A DNA stretch of 14,713 bases from assembly GCA_937897585.1 (NCBI GenBank), contig CALCNY010000086.1, positions 1-14,713 of the forward strand, given 5' to 3'. Under the pieces are notes generated by a model. It was given only the letters and a program-made list of their open reading frames with translations. It ran no database searches and was not told the origin of the DNA. The number at the start of each line of letters is the position of its first letter. Positions within the stretch are counted from its first letter, which is position 1. Both the position numbers and the translations under genes were made by a program. This DNA comes from an uncultured Chitinophagaceae bacterium. Its GTDB lineage: Bacteria > Bacteroidota > Bacteroidia > Chitinophagales > Chitinophagaceae. This document shows positions 1 to 6,456 of this stretch, in pieces.

Positions 1-522
1 GGCGTCGTTCTGAATGATAATCGCATCCTCAGCCATTACTTTTAGTCTGCCTTTTCTTTTCGAATAAAAAAACTTTAAAGTCTCAGGATTTTTGATAGTG
101 CATGAATTACCGTTTATAGACTTTCCTAAGAATTCGTCAGTAAAAACTTTACCATATCTTTCCCAGCCATTTTTTACTTCGCCAGTTGAAACTATTGAAA
201 CCTCTTGCATCATCTTTTCTTTTGCTGTCATAGAAACCAATAATGCTTGACTCTCGGTATTGGATACACGCAGGCTCCATGAGTTGAAACCAGTGAAACT
301 GACTACAATTCCATAACCACCATTTGGCAACTGCAAAGTAAATTTCCCATCTGCATCAGTTGCCGTTCCGAAAGTAGTATTCTCTGCAAATACAGATGCA
401 CCTTGCATAGGCGCTTTTGTTTCGGCGTTAATTACTGTACCTGTTATGTAAAATGAATTGGATTGTGAAAATGAAAATGAGGTAGATAGAAATGCCAGCA
501 GGATAAAAAATAATTTTTTCAT
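1..522 (-). CDS. Carboxypeptidase-regulatory-like domain protein, exported (partial, C-terminus off left edge)
   Basis: An open frame reads leftward from ATG at 522-520 through 174 codons to base 1 without a stop, so only the N-terminal part is present. The protein begins with a signal peptide (MKKLFFILLAFLSTSFSFSQ, cleavage near residue 20). A carboxypeptidase-regulatory-like beta-sandwich follows at about residues 26-100, recognisable from ITGTVINAETKAPMQGASVF, the TATDADGKFTLQLP turn and the VSFTGFNSW strand. The segment after it (GKVFTDEFLG, CTIKNPETLKFFY) resembles the conserved region that follows this domain in a widespread Bacteroidota family of exported or outer-membrane-associated proteins of unknown function. 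In TonB-dependent receptors the same sandwich precedes a plug domain; no plug is visible here. The gene starts 40 bases after the stop of the upstream reductase and may be cotranscribed with it. The domain call is firm; the function of the full protein is not. Confidence 0.85.
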   Translation of the reverse strand, partial: MKKLFFILLAFLSTSFSFSQSNSFYITGTVINAETKAPMQGASVFAENTTFGTATDADGKFTLQLPNGGYGIVVSFTGFNSWSLRVSNTESQALLVSMTAKEKMMQEVSIVSTGEVKNGWERYGKVFTDEFLGKSINGNSCTIKNPETLKFFYSKRKGRLKVMAEDAIIIQNDA

Positions 523-562
523 ACACTTTAATTTTGGTGATAGATGAGAAACAAAAAGTTTA

Positions 563-1564
563 TTACTCAGCTTTTTGTTGCAACACACTGCAAGTATATT
601 GAATCGTTTCTGAAATCGGAAGATAATTGAATGAAGGAAGACTGTTTTTTAACTTACTGTTATCAAAATACACCTGAGCCAATGCCGTAGCAACAGATTC
701 TTTGGTTACAATCGGTTCCGACTTTGAAAAAAAACTTTTTATTTTTTCCAAACGCCAAACAAATTGAGCCAGCGTTTCATTTACTTTTTGTGATGGTCTT
801 TTTTTATTGAAGGCATCTGCGATGTAAAAAAATATGTCTTTATAAGATCGATTTTCTGCACTCACAATAAACTTTTCTGCAGTAATATCAGATTCCATTA
901 GCATGATCATTGCTTTTGCAAGATCTCTTACATCTACAAATCCATTTACTCCTTCTGAATACCAGTTAAAACCTTCCAATACTTTTCTGAAAATGGAAGT
1001 AGATGCATTGTCCCATTTACCGGCACCTAAAATGATACTCGGATTTACAATAACAGCATTTAAGCCTTCGGCGATACCGCGCCATACTTCCATTTCACCG
1101 AGATATTTACTATGTCCGTATGTACTGTTTTTCGCATTTTCTGTCCAAGACATCGTTTCATCAATTGGCTTGCCTTCAACGAATTTGCCCAATGCCGCAA
1201 TAGAACTTACATGAACAAATTTTCTGACATTGGCATACAAAGCCGCATTTACAATATTAGCCGTTCCTTCTACATTGATTTTATATAATTGAAATTTATT
1301 GTGAGAAGAATAACTGATGAATCCCGCGCAATGGTATACTTCATCCACATTTTCTAGTGCTTCTTCTAATCCGATTACATCAAACAAGTCGCATTGAACA
1401 TGAATGAGATTGGGATGATTTATTTGTAAAGGTGATTTGTTAACCAGCGCCTTTATTTTTTTTCCTTGTTGTAATAGTTGATGAATCAATTCATTGCCCA
1501 CCAATCCAGAACCTCCGGTGATGAGGATGTAATTTTTAGAAGTATTGTTATTAGTTGAGTTCAA
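563..1564 (-). CDS. NAD(P)-dependent epimerase/dehydratase family protein (extended SDR)
   Basis: This 333-residue protein has an extended short-chain dehydrogenase/reductase fold. The Rossmann glycine motif lies at about residues 17-23 (TGGSGLVG), an acidic segment follows the second strand (VQCDLFDV), and the active-site serine region is VHVSSIAALG (Ser120/121). The YxxxK pair is Tyr149/Lys153 (YGHSKYLGE). Length and motif order match dihydroflavonol-4-reductase-like or 3-beta-hydroxysteroid-dehydrogenase-like reductases, which act on a sugar-nucleotide, sterol-like or aldehyde/ketone substrate; the substrate cannot be read from the sequence. There is no in-frame ATG before the glycine motif. 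The most plausible start is TTG at 1564-1562 (an ATT lies two codons upstream), and an in-frame stop closes the frame further upstream. The start lies seven bases downstream of a long inverted repeat. The preceding gene on the same strand is an acyl-CoA dehydrogenase, 89 bases away, so a shared transcript is possible but interrupted by that hairpin. Confidence 0.9.
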   Translation of the reverse strand: MNSTNNNTSKNYILITGGSGLVGNELIHQLLQQGKKIKALVNKSPLQINHPNLIHVQCDLFDVIGLEEALENVDEVYHCAGFISYSSHNKFQLYKINVEGTANIVNAALYANVRKFVHVSSIAALGKFVEGKPIDETMSWTENAKNSTYGHSKYLGEMEVWRGIAEGLNAVIVNPSIILGAGKWDNASTSIFRKVLEGFNWYSEGVNGFVDVRDLAKAMIMLMESDITAEKFIVSAENRSYKDIFFYIADAFNKKRPSQKVNETLAQFVWRLEKIKSFFSKSEPIVTKESVATALAQVYFDNSKLKNSLPSFNYLPISETIQYTCSVLQQKAE

Positions 1565-1571
1565 ATCAATA

Positions 1572-1649
1572 TGTTTGGTGTTTGGTGTTCGGCGTTTTTC
1601 GTTTGGTTAGATTTATCAACAAATAACGCCAAACACCAAACGCCAAACA
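1572..1649. repeat. Long imperfect inverted repeat made of iterated GTTTGG(T/C)GTT words
   Basis: The arms at 1572-1596 and 1625-1649 match at 23 of 25 positions when one is reverse-complemented, with a 28-base loop. Each arm is a tandem of a 7-9 base word (TGTTTGG, TGTTTGG, TGTTCGGCGTT). It fills almost the whole gap between two minus-strand genes and ends seven bases before the TTG start of the reductase. It lacks a T-run on the minus strand, so it is not a classical terminator. It could attenuate transcription or mask the start codon. I infer an intergenic repeat element. Confidence 0.85.
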
Positions 1650-1653
1650 ATAA

Positions 1654-2499
1654 TTAACTATAACTATAAAACCCCCTCCCCGTCTTCTTCCCCAACTCCC
1701 CATCTTTTACTTTTTTTATTTGTATTGGTGAAGGTTCAAATCTTGGTTCATGATCAAAGGCTTCGTATAAAGATGTTGATACGGCCAAATTGATATCCAT
1801 TCCAATTAAGTCCATCAATTTGAAAGGACCCATTTTAAAACCAGAAGCTTCCATTACTTCATCAACAGTTTCAAAAGAAGCAATTCCATTTTCAACCAAC
1901 TTCATCGCTTCAAGATAATAATGGCGAGCTACACGATTGACAATAAAACCAGGCGCATCAATGCAGAGGACAGCTGTTTTTTTCAGCTGTTTGCAAACTT
2001 CCATGATGGTTTCGATTGCCATATCGGAAGTTTGTTTCGCTTTCACTACTTCTACCAGTTTCATGATTTGTGCAGGATTGAAAAAATGCATACCAGCCAC
2101 ACGTTCTGGATTTAGAATACTTTCCTGTAAAAGATTGATAGAAAGAGAAGAAGTGTTACTTGCAAAAACACTTGACGAATCATTGATAGCCGCCAATTGA
2201 TTGAACAATGAAATTTTAATTTCTGGTTTTTCAACAATGGCTTCAATAATCAACGGCGCAATACAATCGTTGATATTATTCGTAAAAGAAAAACGTTGAA
2301 GAATAGACGATTTCTCTTCTGATGTAATTTTATTTTTCTCAACAAGAGAATCAATATTTTTATTAATGCTTTTTTGTGCGTTAGACAACACGATTTCATT
2401 GGTATCAAATAAAATAGTATTAAATCCATTTTGAGCGGCACAAAATGCGATTCCGCTTCCCATGGTTCCTGCACCTGTAACACAAATTTTGTTGATCAT
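1654..2499 (-). CDS. 3-hydroxybutyryl-CoA dehydrogenase (3-hydroxyacyl-CoA dehydrogenase family)
   Basis: The enzyme should oxidise (S)-3-hydroxyacyl-CoA to 3-ketoacyl-CoA with NAD(P)+, or run in reverse, in beta-oxidation, butyrate-type or phenylacetate-type metabolism (Hbd/MmgB/PaaH-like). The start chosen is ATG 2499-2497, giving 281 residues, the usual length of the single-domain family. The NAD-binding motif GAGTMGSG is at residues 9-16. The catalytic His138 lies in HFFNP with Glu150 twelve residues later (LVEVV), the spacing of the family's His-Glu dyad. NTSSLSI supplies the conserved Asn/Ser region. The C-terminal helical domain (GFIVNRVARHYYLEAMKLVE, GPFKLMDLIGMDI) is intact. The frame is open for 12 more codons upstream, but those codons run into a 22-bp inverted repeat arm and lack family similarity. 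A -7 box (TATTTTTG) ends four bases before ATG, so the mRNA is probably leaderless. No thiolase or enoyl-CoA hydratase is adjacent, so the pathway is unassigned. Confidence 0.93.
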   Translation of the reverse strand: MINKICVTGAGTMGSGIAFCAAQNGFNTILFDTNEIVLSNAQKSINKNIDSLVEKNKITSEEKSSILQRFSFTNNINDCIAPLIIEAIVEKPEIKISLFNQLAAINDSSSVFASNTSSLSINLLQESILNPERVAGMHFFNPAQIMKLVEVVKAKQTSDMAIETIMEVCKQLKKTAVLCIDAPGFIVNRVARHYYLEAMKLVENGIASFETVDEVMEASGFKMGPFKLMDLIGMDINLAVSTSLYEAFDHEPRFEPSPIQIKKVKDGELGKKTGRGFYSYS

Positions 2500-2511
2500 G
2501 TTGCAAAAATA
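2497..2511 (-). promoter_or_regulatory. Bacteroidota -7 box four bases before ATG of the acyl-CoA dehydrogenase
   Basis: Read on the minus strand, TATTTTTG (2511-2504) matches the Bacteroidota sigma-factor -7 consensus TAnnTTTG. It is followed by CAAC and then the ATG. Transcription usually starts a few bases after this box, which would put +1 at or next to the start codon. No clear -33 TTTG is visible at the expected distance. Confidence 0.55.
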
Positions 2512-2521
2512 ATGATATATG

Positions 2522-2631
2522 AGCCACGAATTCACGAATTATTTTACCGCGGAGAAATGGTTTCACGCAAAAAAAGCCCACCGTTAAAACGGTGGGCTTT
2601 ATAAAAAATAATAATTCGTGAATTCGTGGCT
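2522..2631. repeat. Perfect 22-bp inverted repeat flanking a terminator
   Basis: The arm AGCCACGAATTCACGAAT plus four more bases (2522-2543) recurs exactly as its reverse complement at 2610-2631. Each arm contains a doubled CGTGAATT word. The arms enclose 66 bases that include a separate intrinsic terminator hairpin. A perfect match of this length in an AT-rich intergenic region suggests a recent or conserved repeat element rather than chance. Confidence 0.85.
2569..2600 (-). terminator. Rho-independent terminator after the 583-residue exported protein gene
   Basis: A 13-bp perfect stem (AAAGCCCACCGTT paired with AACGGTGGGCTTT) has a very small loop. On the minus strand it is followed by seven T residues. 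It lies about 100 bases past the stop codon of the minus-strand gene that ends at 2703 and before the promoter of the acyl-CoA dehydrogenase. It therefore separates the two transcription units. Confidence 0.9.
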
Positions 2632-2639
2632 ACTCTTTT

Positions 2640-2660
2640 TTGTTGGTCATAGACCAACAA
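2640..2660. repeat. Perfect 9-bp-arm palindrome TTGTTGGTC-ATA-GACCAACAA
   Basis: The arms 2640-2648 and 2652-2660 are perfectly complementary around an ATA loop. Read on the minus strand, its flank TGCC-ATTG-TTGGTCTATGACC resembles TGCCTTCGGTGGTCTTATGACC at 6603-6624 and TGCCTTCGCTGGTCTTTTTACC at 6524-6545. These look like members of one repeat family. Confidence 0.75.
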
Positions 2661-2676
2661 TGGCACATCATCAAAG

Positions 2677-2698
2677 TCCCCCTTTGGGGGATTTAGGG
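2677..2698 (-). repeat. CCCTAAATCCCCCAAAGGGGGA element, copy 1
   Basis: This 22-base word, read on the minus strand, contains the TCCCCC-AAA-GGGGGA hairpin. It starts four bases after the stop codon of the exported protein gene. It is identical over 22 bases to the plus-strand copy at 6457-6478, and both copies directly follow a stop codon. Such a G/C block stands out in this AT-rich background. Confidence 0.9.
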
Positions 2699-2702
2699 CC
2701 CC

Positions 2703-4454
2703 TTAATTCTTCAAACTAACCTTTGCAATAGCAATTTTAGAACGTCCCAACATTCTGTCTTCTTTACCTACCATATACAAATCTTTACCTAAACCAGAAG
2801 CCAAACGTGGCATTGCTGTTGGCACATCGTTGTTACTGAACAAAATGTGTCGTGTATACTTTCCTGTTACTAAATCTAAATCAACTCCAAAACATTCTGA
2901 TTTTCTGAAATAGCTAACTTTTCTAACTCTTTGTCCTAATTCCAACGTATTCTCATTTTTCTTGGTATCGTTGAAAATGATACCTACCGAATTGCTACCC
3001 TCCAAAACGCCAAATCCAGCATAAAATGGCATGTTATAAGCGTTTGCATCAAAGAAATTATTTCCCGCAGTGAATGATAATCCACTTCCGTAACCAGAGC
3101 TTGAACCAGATTGAATCACTTCTCTTTGTTGTTTAGGCAATACGTGAAACCAGCTGATATCTCCTTTACGATCAACTTTTGTCATCATCAAATCTCCACA
3201 CTCATACACCTGATACCATGTTGTTCTTGTAGACATTCCTCCTCCAAATCCAGCACCGCCACTGGTAGTTGTTTCAGCATACTCATAATGATGGTATTTT
3301 TCAGCAAGAATAACCAAACCACTATCAGGAGTATAAATGAAATTGCGGAAAATCATGTACTTTGAAAATCCATCTTCATCATTCTGAATTTTTTCTAATT
3401 TTTTTCTTTCTCTTCTTTCTTTTCTGCTTTCATCATCTCCATCATCTGTGTCATCATCATCTTCAACTTTTGTAATCAAACTGGTATTAATTTCTTTTGA
3501 ACTGGTTCCATTAACCTCTCCTGTTCTAGGATTAATTCGTTGTACTAGAATACCATTTATTTCACTTCCTCTTTTGGTATTACTATAAAATGCAGCAATA
3601 ACGATATCATGCTTAGGCACCTGAATTACTTTTGTTGTTACCAACCATTTTCCATTGATTTGAGTATTGATCTCTTTTATTAATCCTCCTTCAGGATTGT
3701 AAACTCTGATGTTGTAATTAGAGAAATCTAAATATCTTGATTTTTTCTTTTTACCTTCCTGATATTCATACTGACGACCTACCAATACTACATTACCATT
3801 ATCAGCATATAAAACGTCAGCCAACTGGAATGTCTTTGGATCAAATTCATTACTAAGAGAAATTGTTTTTCCTACTTGTTTGAGTTTCTCGTCATATTGT
3901 CTTACTTCGTAATTGTTTTTTTCTCTTCCTTCTATTGAACTAACGACTACCATTTTGGTACTGTCTGAATTATAGGTGATATTGAAGTTGATATCATCAG
4001 ATTTTGATTCTTTTACCCAATTGGTAACTTCAGAAAATTCTCCCATTAATTCACCTGATTTTTTATCAACCGGTGCTGCGAAAAGTGTCAACTTTCTCTC
4101 CTTTTTTTGATAATCACTGGCTAATACAAATAATTTATCTTTTAAGAAGAAAAATCTTTCATATTCCTTTCCTTTAAGTTCCTTATTAAAATCCTGGCTA
4201 TACTCTTGATTCATGTTTTTATCAAGCTTAATCAAAGTAGCAGATTCACGCATGGTTGCACCAATAACAAAATAGGATTTTAAAGCCATGTGAGATTCTT
4301 TCACATAAACGCCGGTGTTATCTGCATGGATAACTGATAAATCAGTACTTCCTTTTTTCAACTTAAATTCTTCGCCCCAGTTAACCGAAGCAATTTGTGC
4401 ATTGGCAACAGTTGCCAGAAAAATTGTCATAATTGACAAGTAGAGATTTCTCAT
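2703..4454 (-). CDS. Uncharacterised exported protein, 583 residues, with an acidic/basic linker
   Basis: I do not recognise a characterised family. The N-terminus is a signal peptide (MRNLYLSIMTIFLATVANAQ), so the protein should leave the cytoplasm. The rest alternates short beta-strand-like segments (LIKLDKNMNQEY, KLTLFAAPVDKKSGEL, VVLVGRQYEY, IVIAAFYSN, GILVQRINPRTGEV, LVILAEKYHHYEY, DLYMVGKEDRM). This is compatible with a beta-propeller or similar repeat fold, but that is inference. Around residues 328-355 is a striking charged stretch: six or more Asp (EDDDDTDDGDD), then Arg/Lys/Glu-rich (RKERRERKKLEK). Gly/Ser/Thr-rich loops (TTTSGGAGFGGGM, GSSSGYGSG) follow at about 395-460. There is no C-terminal T9SS sorting domain or outer-membrane barrel signature. 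The start is 41 bases after pheS on the same strand, so it may be cotranscribed with pheS. A strong terminator lies downstream. Confidence 0.85.
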   Translation of the reverse strand: MRNLYLSIMTIFLATVANAQIASVNWGEEFKLKKGSTDLSVIHADNTGVYVKESHMALKSYFVIGATMRESATLIKLDKNMNQEYSQDFNKELKGKEYERFFFLKDKLFVLASDYQKKERKLTLFAAPVDKKSGELMGEFSEVTNWVKESKSDDINFNITYNSDSTKMVVVSSIEGREKNNYEVRQYDEKLKQVGKTISLSNEFDPKTFQLADVLYADNGNVVLVGRQYEYQEGKKKKSRYLDFSNYNIRVYNPEGGLIKEINTQINGKWLVTTKVIQVPKHDIVIAAFYSNTKRGSEINGILVQRINPRTGEVNGTSSKEINTSLITKVEDDDDTDDGDDESRKERRERKKLEKIQNDEDGFSKYMIFRNFIYTPDSGLVILAEKYHHYEYAETTTSGGAGFGGGMSTRTTWYQVYECGDLMMTKVDRKGDISWFHVLPKQQREVIQSGSSSGYGSGLSFTAGNNFFDANAYNMPFYAGFGVLEGSNSVGIIFNDTKKNENTLELGQRVRKVSYFRKSECFGVDLDLVTGKYTRHILFSNNDVPTAMPRLASGLGKDLYMVGKEDRMLGRSKIAIAKVSLKN

Positions 4455-4495
4455 TTTTTTGTGTTTTGATTTGTAAATTTTTATTTTAATTTTTA

Positions 4496-5524
4496 TTACG
4501 CCTGGGTAAATTGTTTTAAGAATCTGACATCATTTTCACTGAATAAACGTAAGTCTTTTACCTGATAAGAAAGCATGGTAATTCTTTCAATTCCCAAGCC
4601 AAAGGCAAAGCCTGTATATTTGTTACTATCGATTCCACAATTGTCCAATACACTTGGATGCACCATTCCACAGCCCAAAATTTCAACCCAACCCGTTCTT
4701 TTGCAAACGCTACAACCTTCACCACCACAAATCAAACAACTGATATCCATTTCTGCACTAGGTTCTGTAAATGGAAAATAAGATGGACGAAAACGGATTT
4801 TCACATCTTGTCCAAACATCTCCTTTACAAAGAAATAAAGCGTTTGTTTCAAATCTGCAAAGGAAACATTTTCGGCAATATACAACCCTTCTACCTGATT
4901 AAAGAAACAATGTGCTCTGGCGCTGATAGTTTCATTTCTGTAAACTCTGCCGGGACAAATGATGCGGAGCGGCAATTCATTTTTCTCCATTTCTCTGATT
5001 TGTACACTACTTGTATGTGTACGCAACAACCAATCGGGATTCTGGCTGATGTAAAAAGTATCCTGCATGTCTCTGGCCGGATGATTTTCCGGCAAATTCA
5101 ACGCTGTGAAATTATGCCAATCGTCTTCAATTTCCGGACCTTCCGCAACGGAGAAGCCTAAACGCTGGAATATGGAAATGATTTTATTTTGAACAATGCT
5201 GATCGGATGACGAGTACCCAAGGGCAAGGGCTGACCTGGAAGCGTGGTATCAATACTACTTGATGCAGTAGTACTTTCTGTACCAATGTTTTCGGTTAAA
5301 GTCTCAAAAAAACTTTCCGTAAACACTTTAAATTCATTCAGCATCTGGCCAGCTTCTTTTTTCTGATCTACAGGCACGTTTTTCATCTCGCCCATAATCG
5401 ATTTCATAAGGCCTTTAGTCCCAAGATATTTAATTCTGAATGCTTCCAGTTCTTCTTTATTCGTAACAACTGAAGCTTCTATTTCTTTTTTATATTGCTC
5501 AATTTGAGCCAATAATTGATCCAT
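4496..5524 (-). CDS. pheS: Phenylalanine--tRNA ligase alpha subunit
   Basis: PheS is the catalytic subunit of the cytoplasmic alpha2-beta2 enzyme that charges tRNA-Phe. The 342-residue length is typical. The N-terminal coiled coil that grips tRNA is present at residues 1-90 (KYLGTKGLMKSIMGEM). The class II core follows: HPISIVQNKII and FSVAEGPEIEDDWHNFTALN (motif 1 region), GRVYRNETISARAHCFFNQV (motif 2 region), FRPSYFPFTEPSAEMDI, and motif 3 GLGIERITML at 309-318. Between the last two is a CxxC-x4-CxxC cluster (Cys263, 266, 271, 274) followed by TGWVEILGCGMVHPSVL; enterobacterial PheS lacks the cysteine cluster. The partner pheT is not in this window, so the two subunits are encoded apart. 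The start ATG 5524-5522 is preceded four bases upstream by the -7 box TACTTTTG. Confidence 0.98.
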   Translation of the reverse strand: MDQLLAQIEQYKKEIEASVVTNKEELEAFRIKYLGTKGLMKSIMGEMKNVPVDQKKEAGQMLNEFKVFTESFFETLTENIGTESTTASSSIDTTLPGQPLPLGTRHPISIVQNKIISIFQRLGFSVAEGPEIEDDWHNFTALNLPENHPARDMQDTFYISQNPDWLLRTHTSSVQIREMEKNELPLRIICPGRVYRNETISARAHCFFNQVEGLYIAENVSFADLKQTLYFFVKEMFGQDVKIRFRPSYFPFTEPSAEMDISCLICGGEGCSVCKRTGWVEILGCGMVHPSVLDNCGIDSNKYTGFAFGLGIERITMLSYQVKDLRLFSENDVRFLKQFTQA

Positions 5525-5536
5525 GCCGCAAAAGTA
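5522..5536 (-). promoter_or_regulatory. Bacteroidota -7 box four bases before the pheS start codon
   Basis: On the minus strand TACTTTTG (5536-5529) fits TAnnTTTG and is followed by CGGC and ATG. The box-to-ATG spacing of four bases is the same as at the acyl-CoA dehydrogenase gene. It predicts transcription starting at about the A of the ATG, so a leaderless or near-leaderless mRNA. A -33 element is not obvious. Confidence 0.6.
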
Positions 5537-5569
5537 AGGACTTTTTAAGTTTATAGGTTTGGTATGTTC

Positions 5570-5630
5570 AAAAAGTTCAAGAGGTTCAAAAGGTTATTTG
5601 AATTAACATTTTGAACCTATTGAACTTATT
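5570..5630. repeat. Inverted repeat of iterated GTTCAA words between divergent pheS and the Bax-inhibitor-like gene
   Basis: The arms 5570-5595 and 5605-5630 match at 23 of 26 bases after reverse complementation, with a nine-base loop. Each arm contains several GTTCAA or GGTTCAA words, and further TTCAA and TTTAAA words extend outward on both sides. It sits between the two opposing promoters. It is either a repeat element or a structured regulatory site. Confidence 0.8.
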
Positions 5631-5661
5631 AAACCTTTTAAACAAAATCCTAGAAATTGTC

Positions 5662-5669
5662 TATCTTTA
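5662..5669 (+). promoter_or_regulatory. Putative -7 box (TATCTTTA) for the Bax inhibitor-1-like gene
   Basis: TATCTTTA is one base off TAnnTTTG and lies 19 bases before the ATG at 5689, leaving room for a short leader. No convincing -33 motif or Shine-Dalgarno sequence is visible (the bases before ATG are ATTTTACAACT). Confidence 0.4.
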
Positions 5670-5688
5670 AAAATAAAATTTTACAACT

Positions 5689-6453
5689 ATGTCATTATTC
5701 AAATCGGGTAATCCCACCCTTTCAGAAAATAAATTCAGGGATACAGTTATTTCAACTCCTATTTCTACAGAAAATACCATGACAATCGGTGGCACGCTCA
5801 ACAAATTCGGCTTTATGCTGCTGATGCTTATGGGCTCTGCATTTTACTCATGGAAAGAAGCAGCTAATCTCGGCGAAAACACTATGCCAATGGTAATAGG
5901 CGGTGCAATTGGAGGTTTTATCATCGCTATCGTTTTAATTTTCAAAAAAGAATGGTCGCCATTTTTAGCTCCTTTGTATGCTTTATTGGAAGGACTTTTC
6001 ATCGGAGCCGTTTCTGCTTTTTTTAATGCTGCTTATCCTGGTATTGTACTTCAAGCTGTTGGGTTGACATTTTCTGTTGGCTTCGGCATGTATTTTTTAT
6101 ACAGATTCCGCATCATCAGAGCTACTGAAAAATTCAAATCGGTGTTGATTGCAGCTACTGTTGGTATCGCTCTTTTCTATTTAGCAACAATGATTGTTGG
6201 TTGGTTTGGCGTTAATGTAAACGAAACCATGCCTTTCATCAATGGCGGCGGTATGTTCGGCATCGGATTTTCAGTTTTTGTAGTAGCTATTGCTGCTTTA
6301 AATCTGATTCTCGATTTCGATATGATTGAACAAGGTTCGGCCATGGGCGCCCCTAAATTCATGGAATGGTATGGCGCTTTTGGCTTGATGGTAACTTTCG
6401 TTTGGTTGTATATGGAGATATTGAGATTGTTGTCGAAGTTGAATAGGAGGTAG
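5689..6453 (+). CDS. Bax inhibitor-1/YccA family membrane protein
   Basis: This 254-residue integral membrane protein has seven hydrophobic segments, at about residues 32-50, 65-85, 92-115, 120-140, 150-170, 185-210 and 220-245. It has an N-terminal hydrophilic stretch of about 30 residues (MSLFKSGNPTLSENKFRDTV). The last segments carry the family's hallmark acidic and aromatic residues (NLILDFDMIEQG and WYGAFGLMVTFVWLYMEILR). BI-1/TMBIM relatives such as YetJ are pH-sensitive calcium leak channels, while E. coli YccA modulates FtsH; which role applies here is not visible. ATG 5689 follows a -7-like box. The gene is transcribed divergently from pheS. It ends in TAG at 6451-6453, immediately followed by a repeat module and a possible terminator. 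Confidence 0.93.
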   Translation: MSLFKSGNPTLSENKFRDTVISTPISTENTMTIGGTLNKFGFMLLMLMGSAFYSWKEAANLGENTMPMVIGGAIGGFIIAIVLIFKKEWSPFLAPLYALLEGLFIGAVSAFFNAAYPGIVLQAVGLTFSVGFGMYFLYRFRIIRATEKFKSVLIAATVGIALFYLATMIVGWFGVNVNETMPFINGGGMFGIGFSVFVVAIAALNLILDFDMIEQGSAMGAPKFMEWYGAFGLMVTFVWLYMEILRLLSKLNRR

Positions 6454-6456
6454 GCC

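Noticed and set aside
2500..2535. Upstream extension of the acyl-CoA dehydrogenase (12 extra codons)
   Set aside because: The added residues have no family counterpart, cross the -7 box and run into the 22-bp inverted repeat arm; ATG 2499 gives the normal family length.
2677..2698. TCCCCC-AAA-GGGGGA hairpin as an intrinsic terminator
   Set aside because: No T-run follows on either strand, the loop is only three bases, and a genuine terminator lies downstream.
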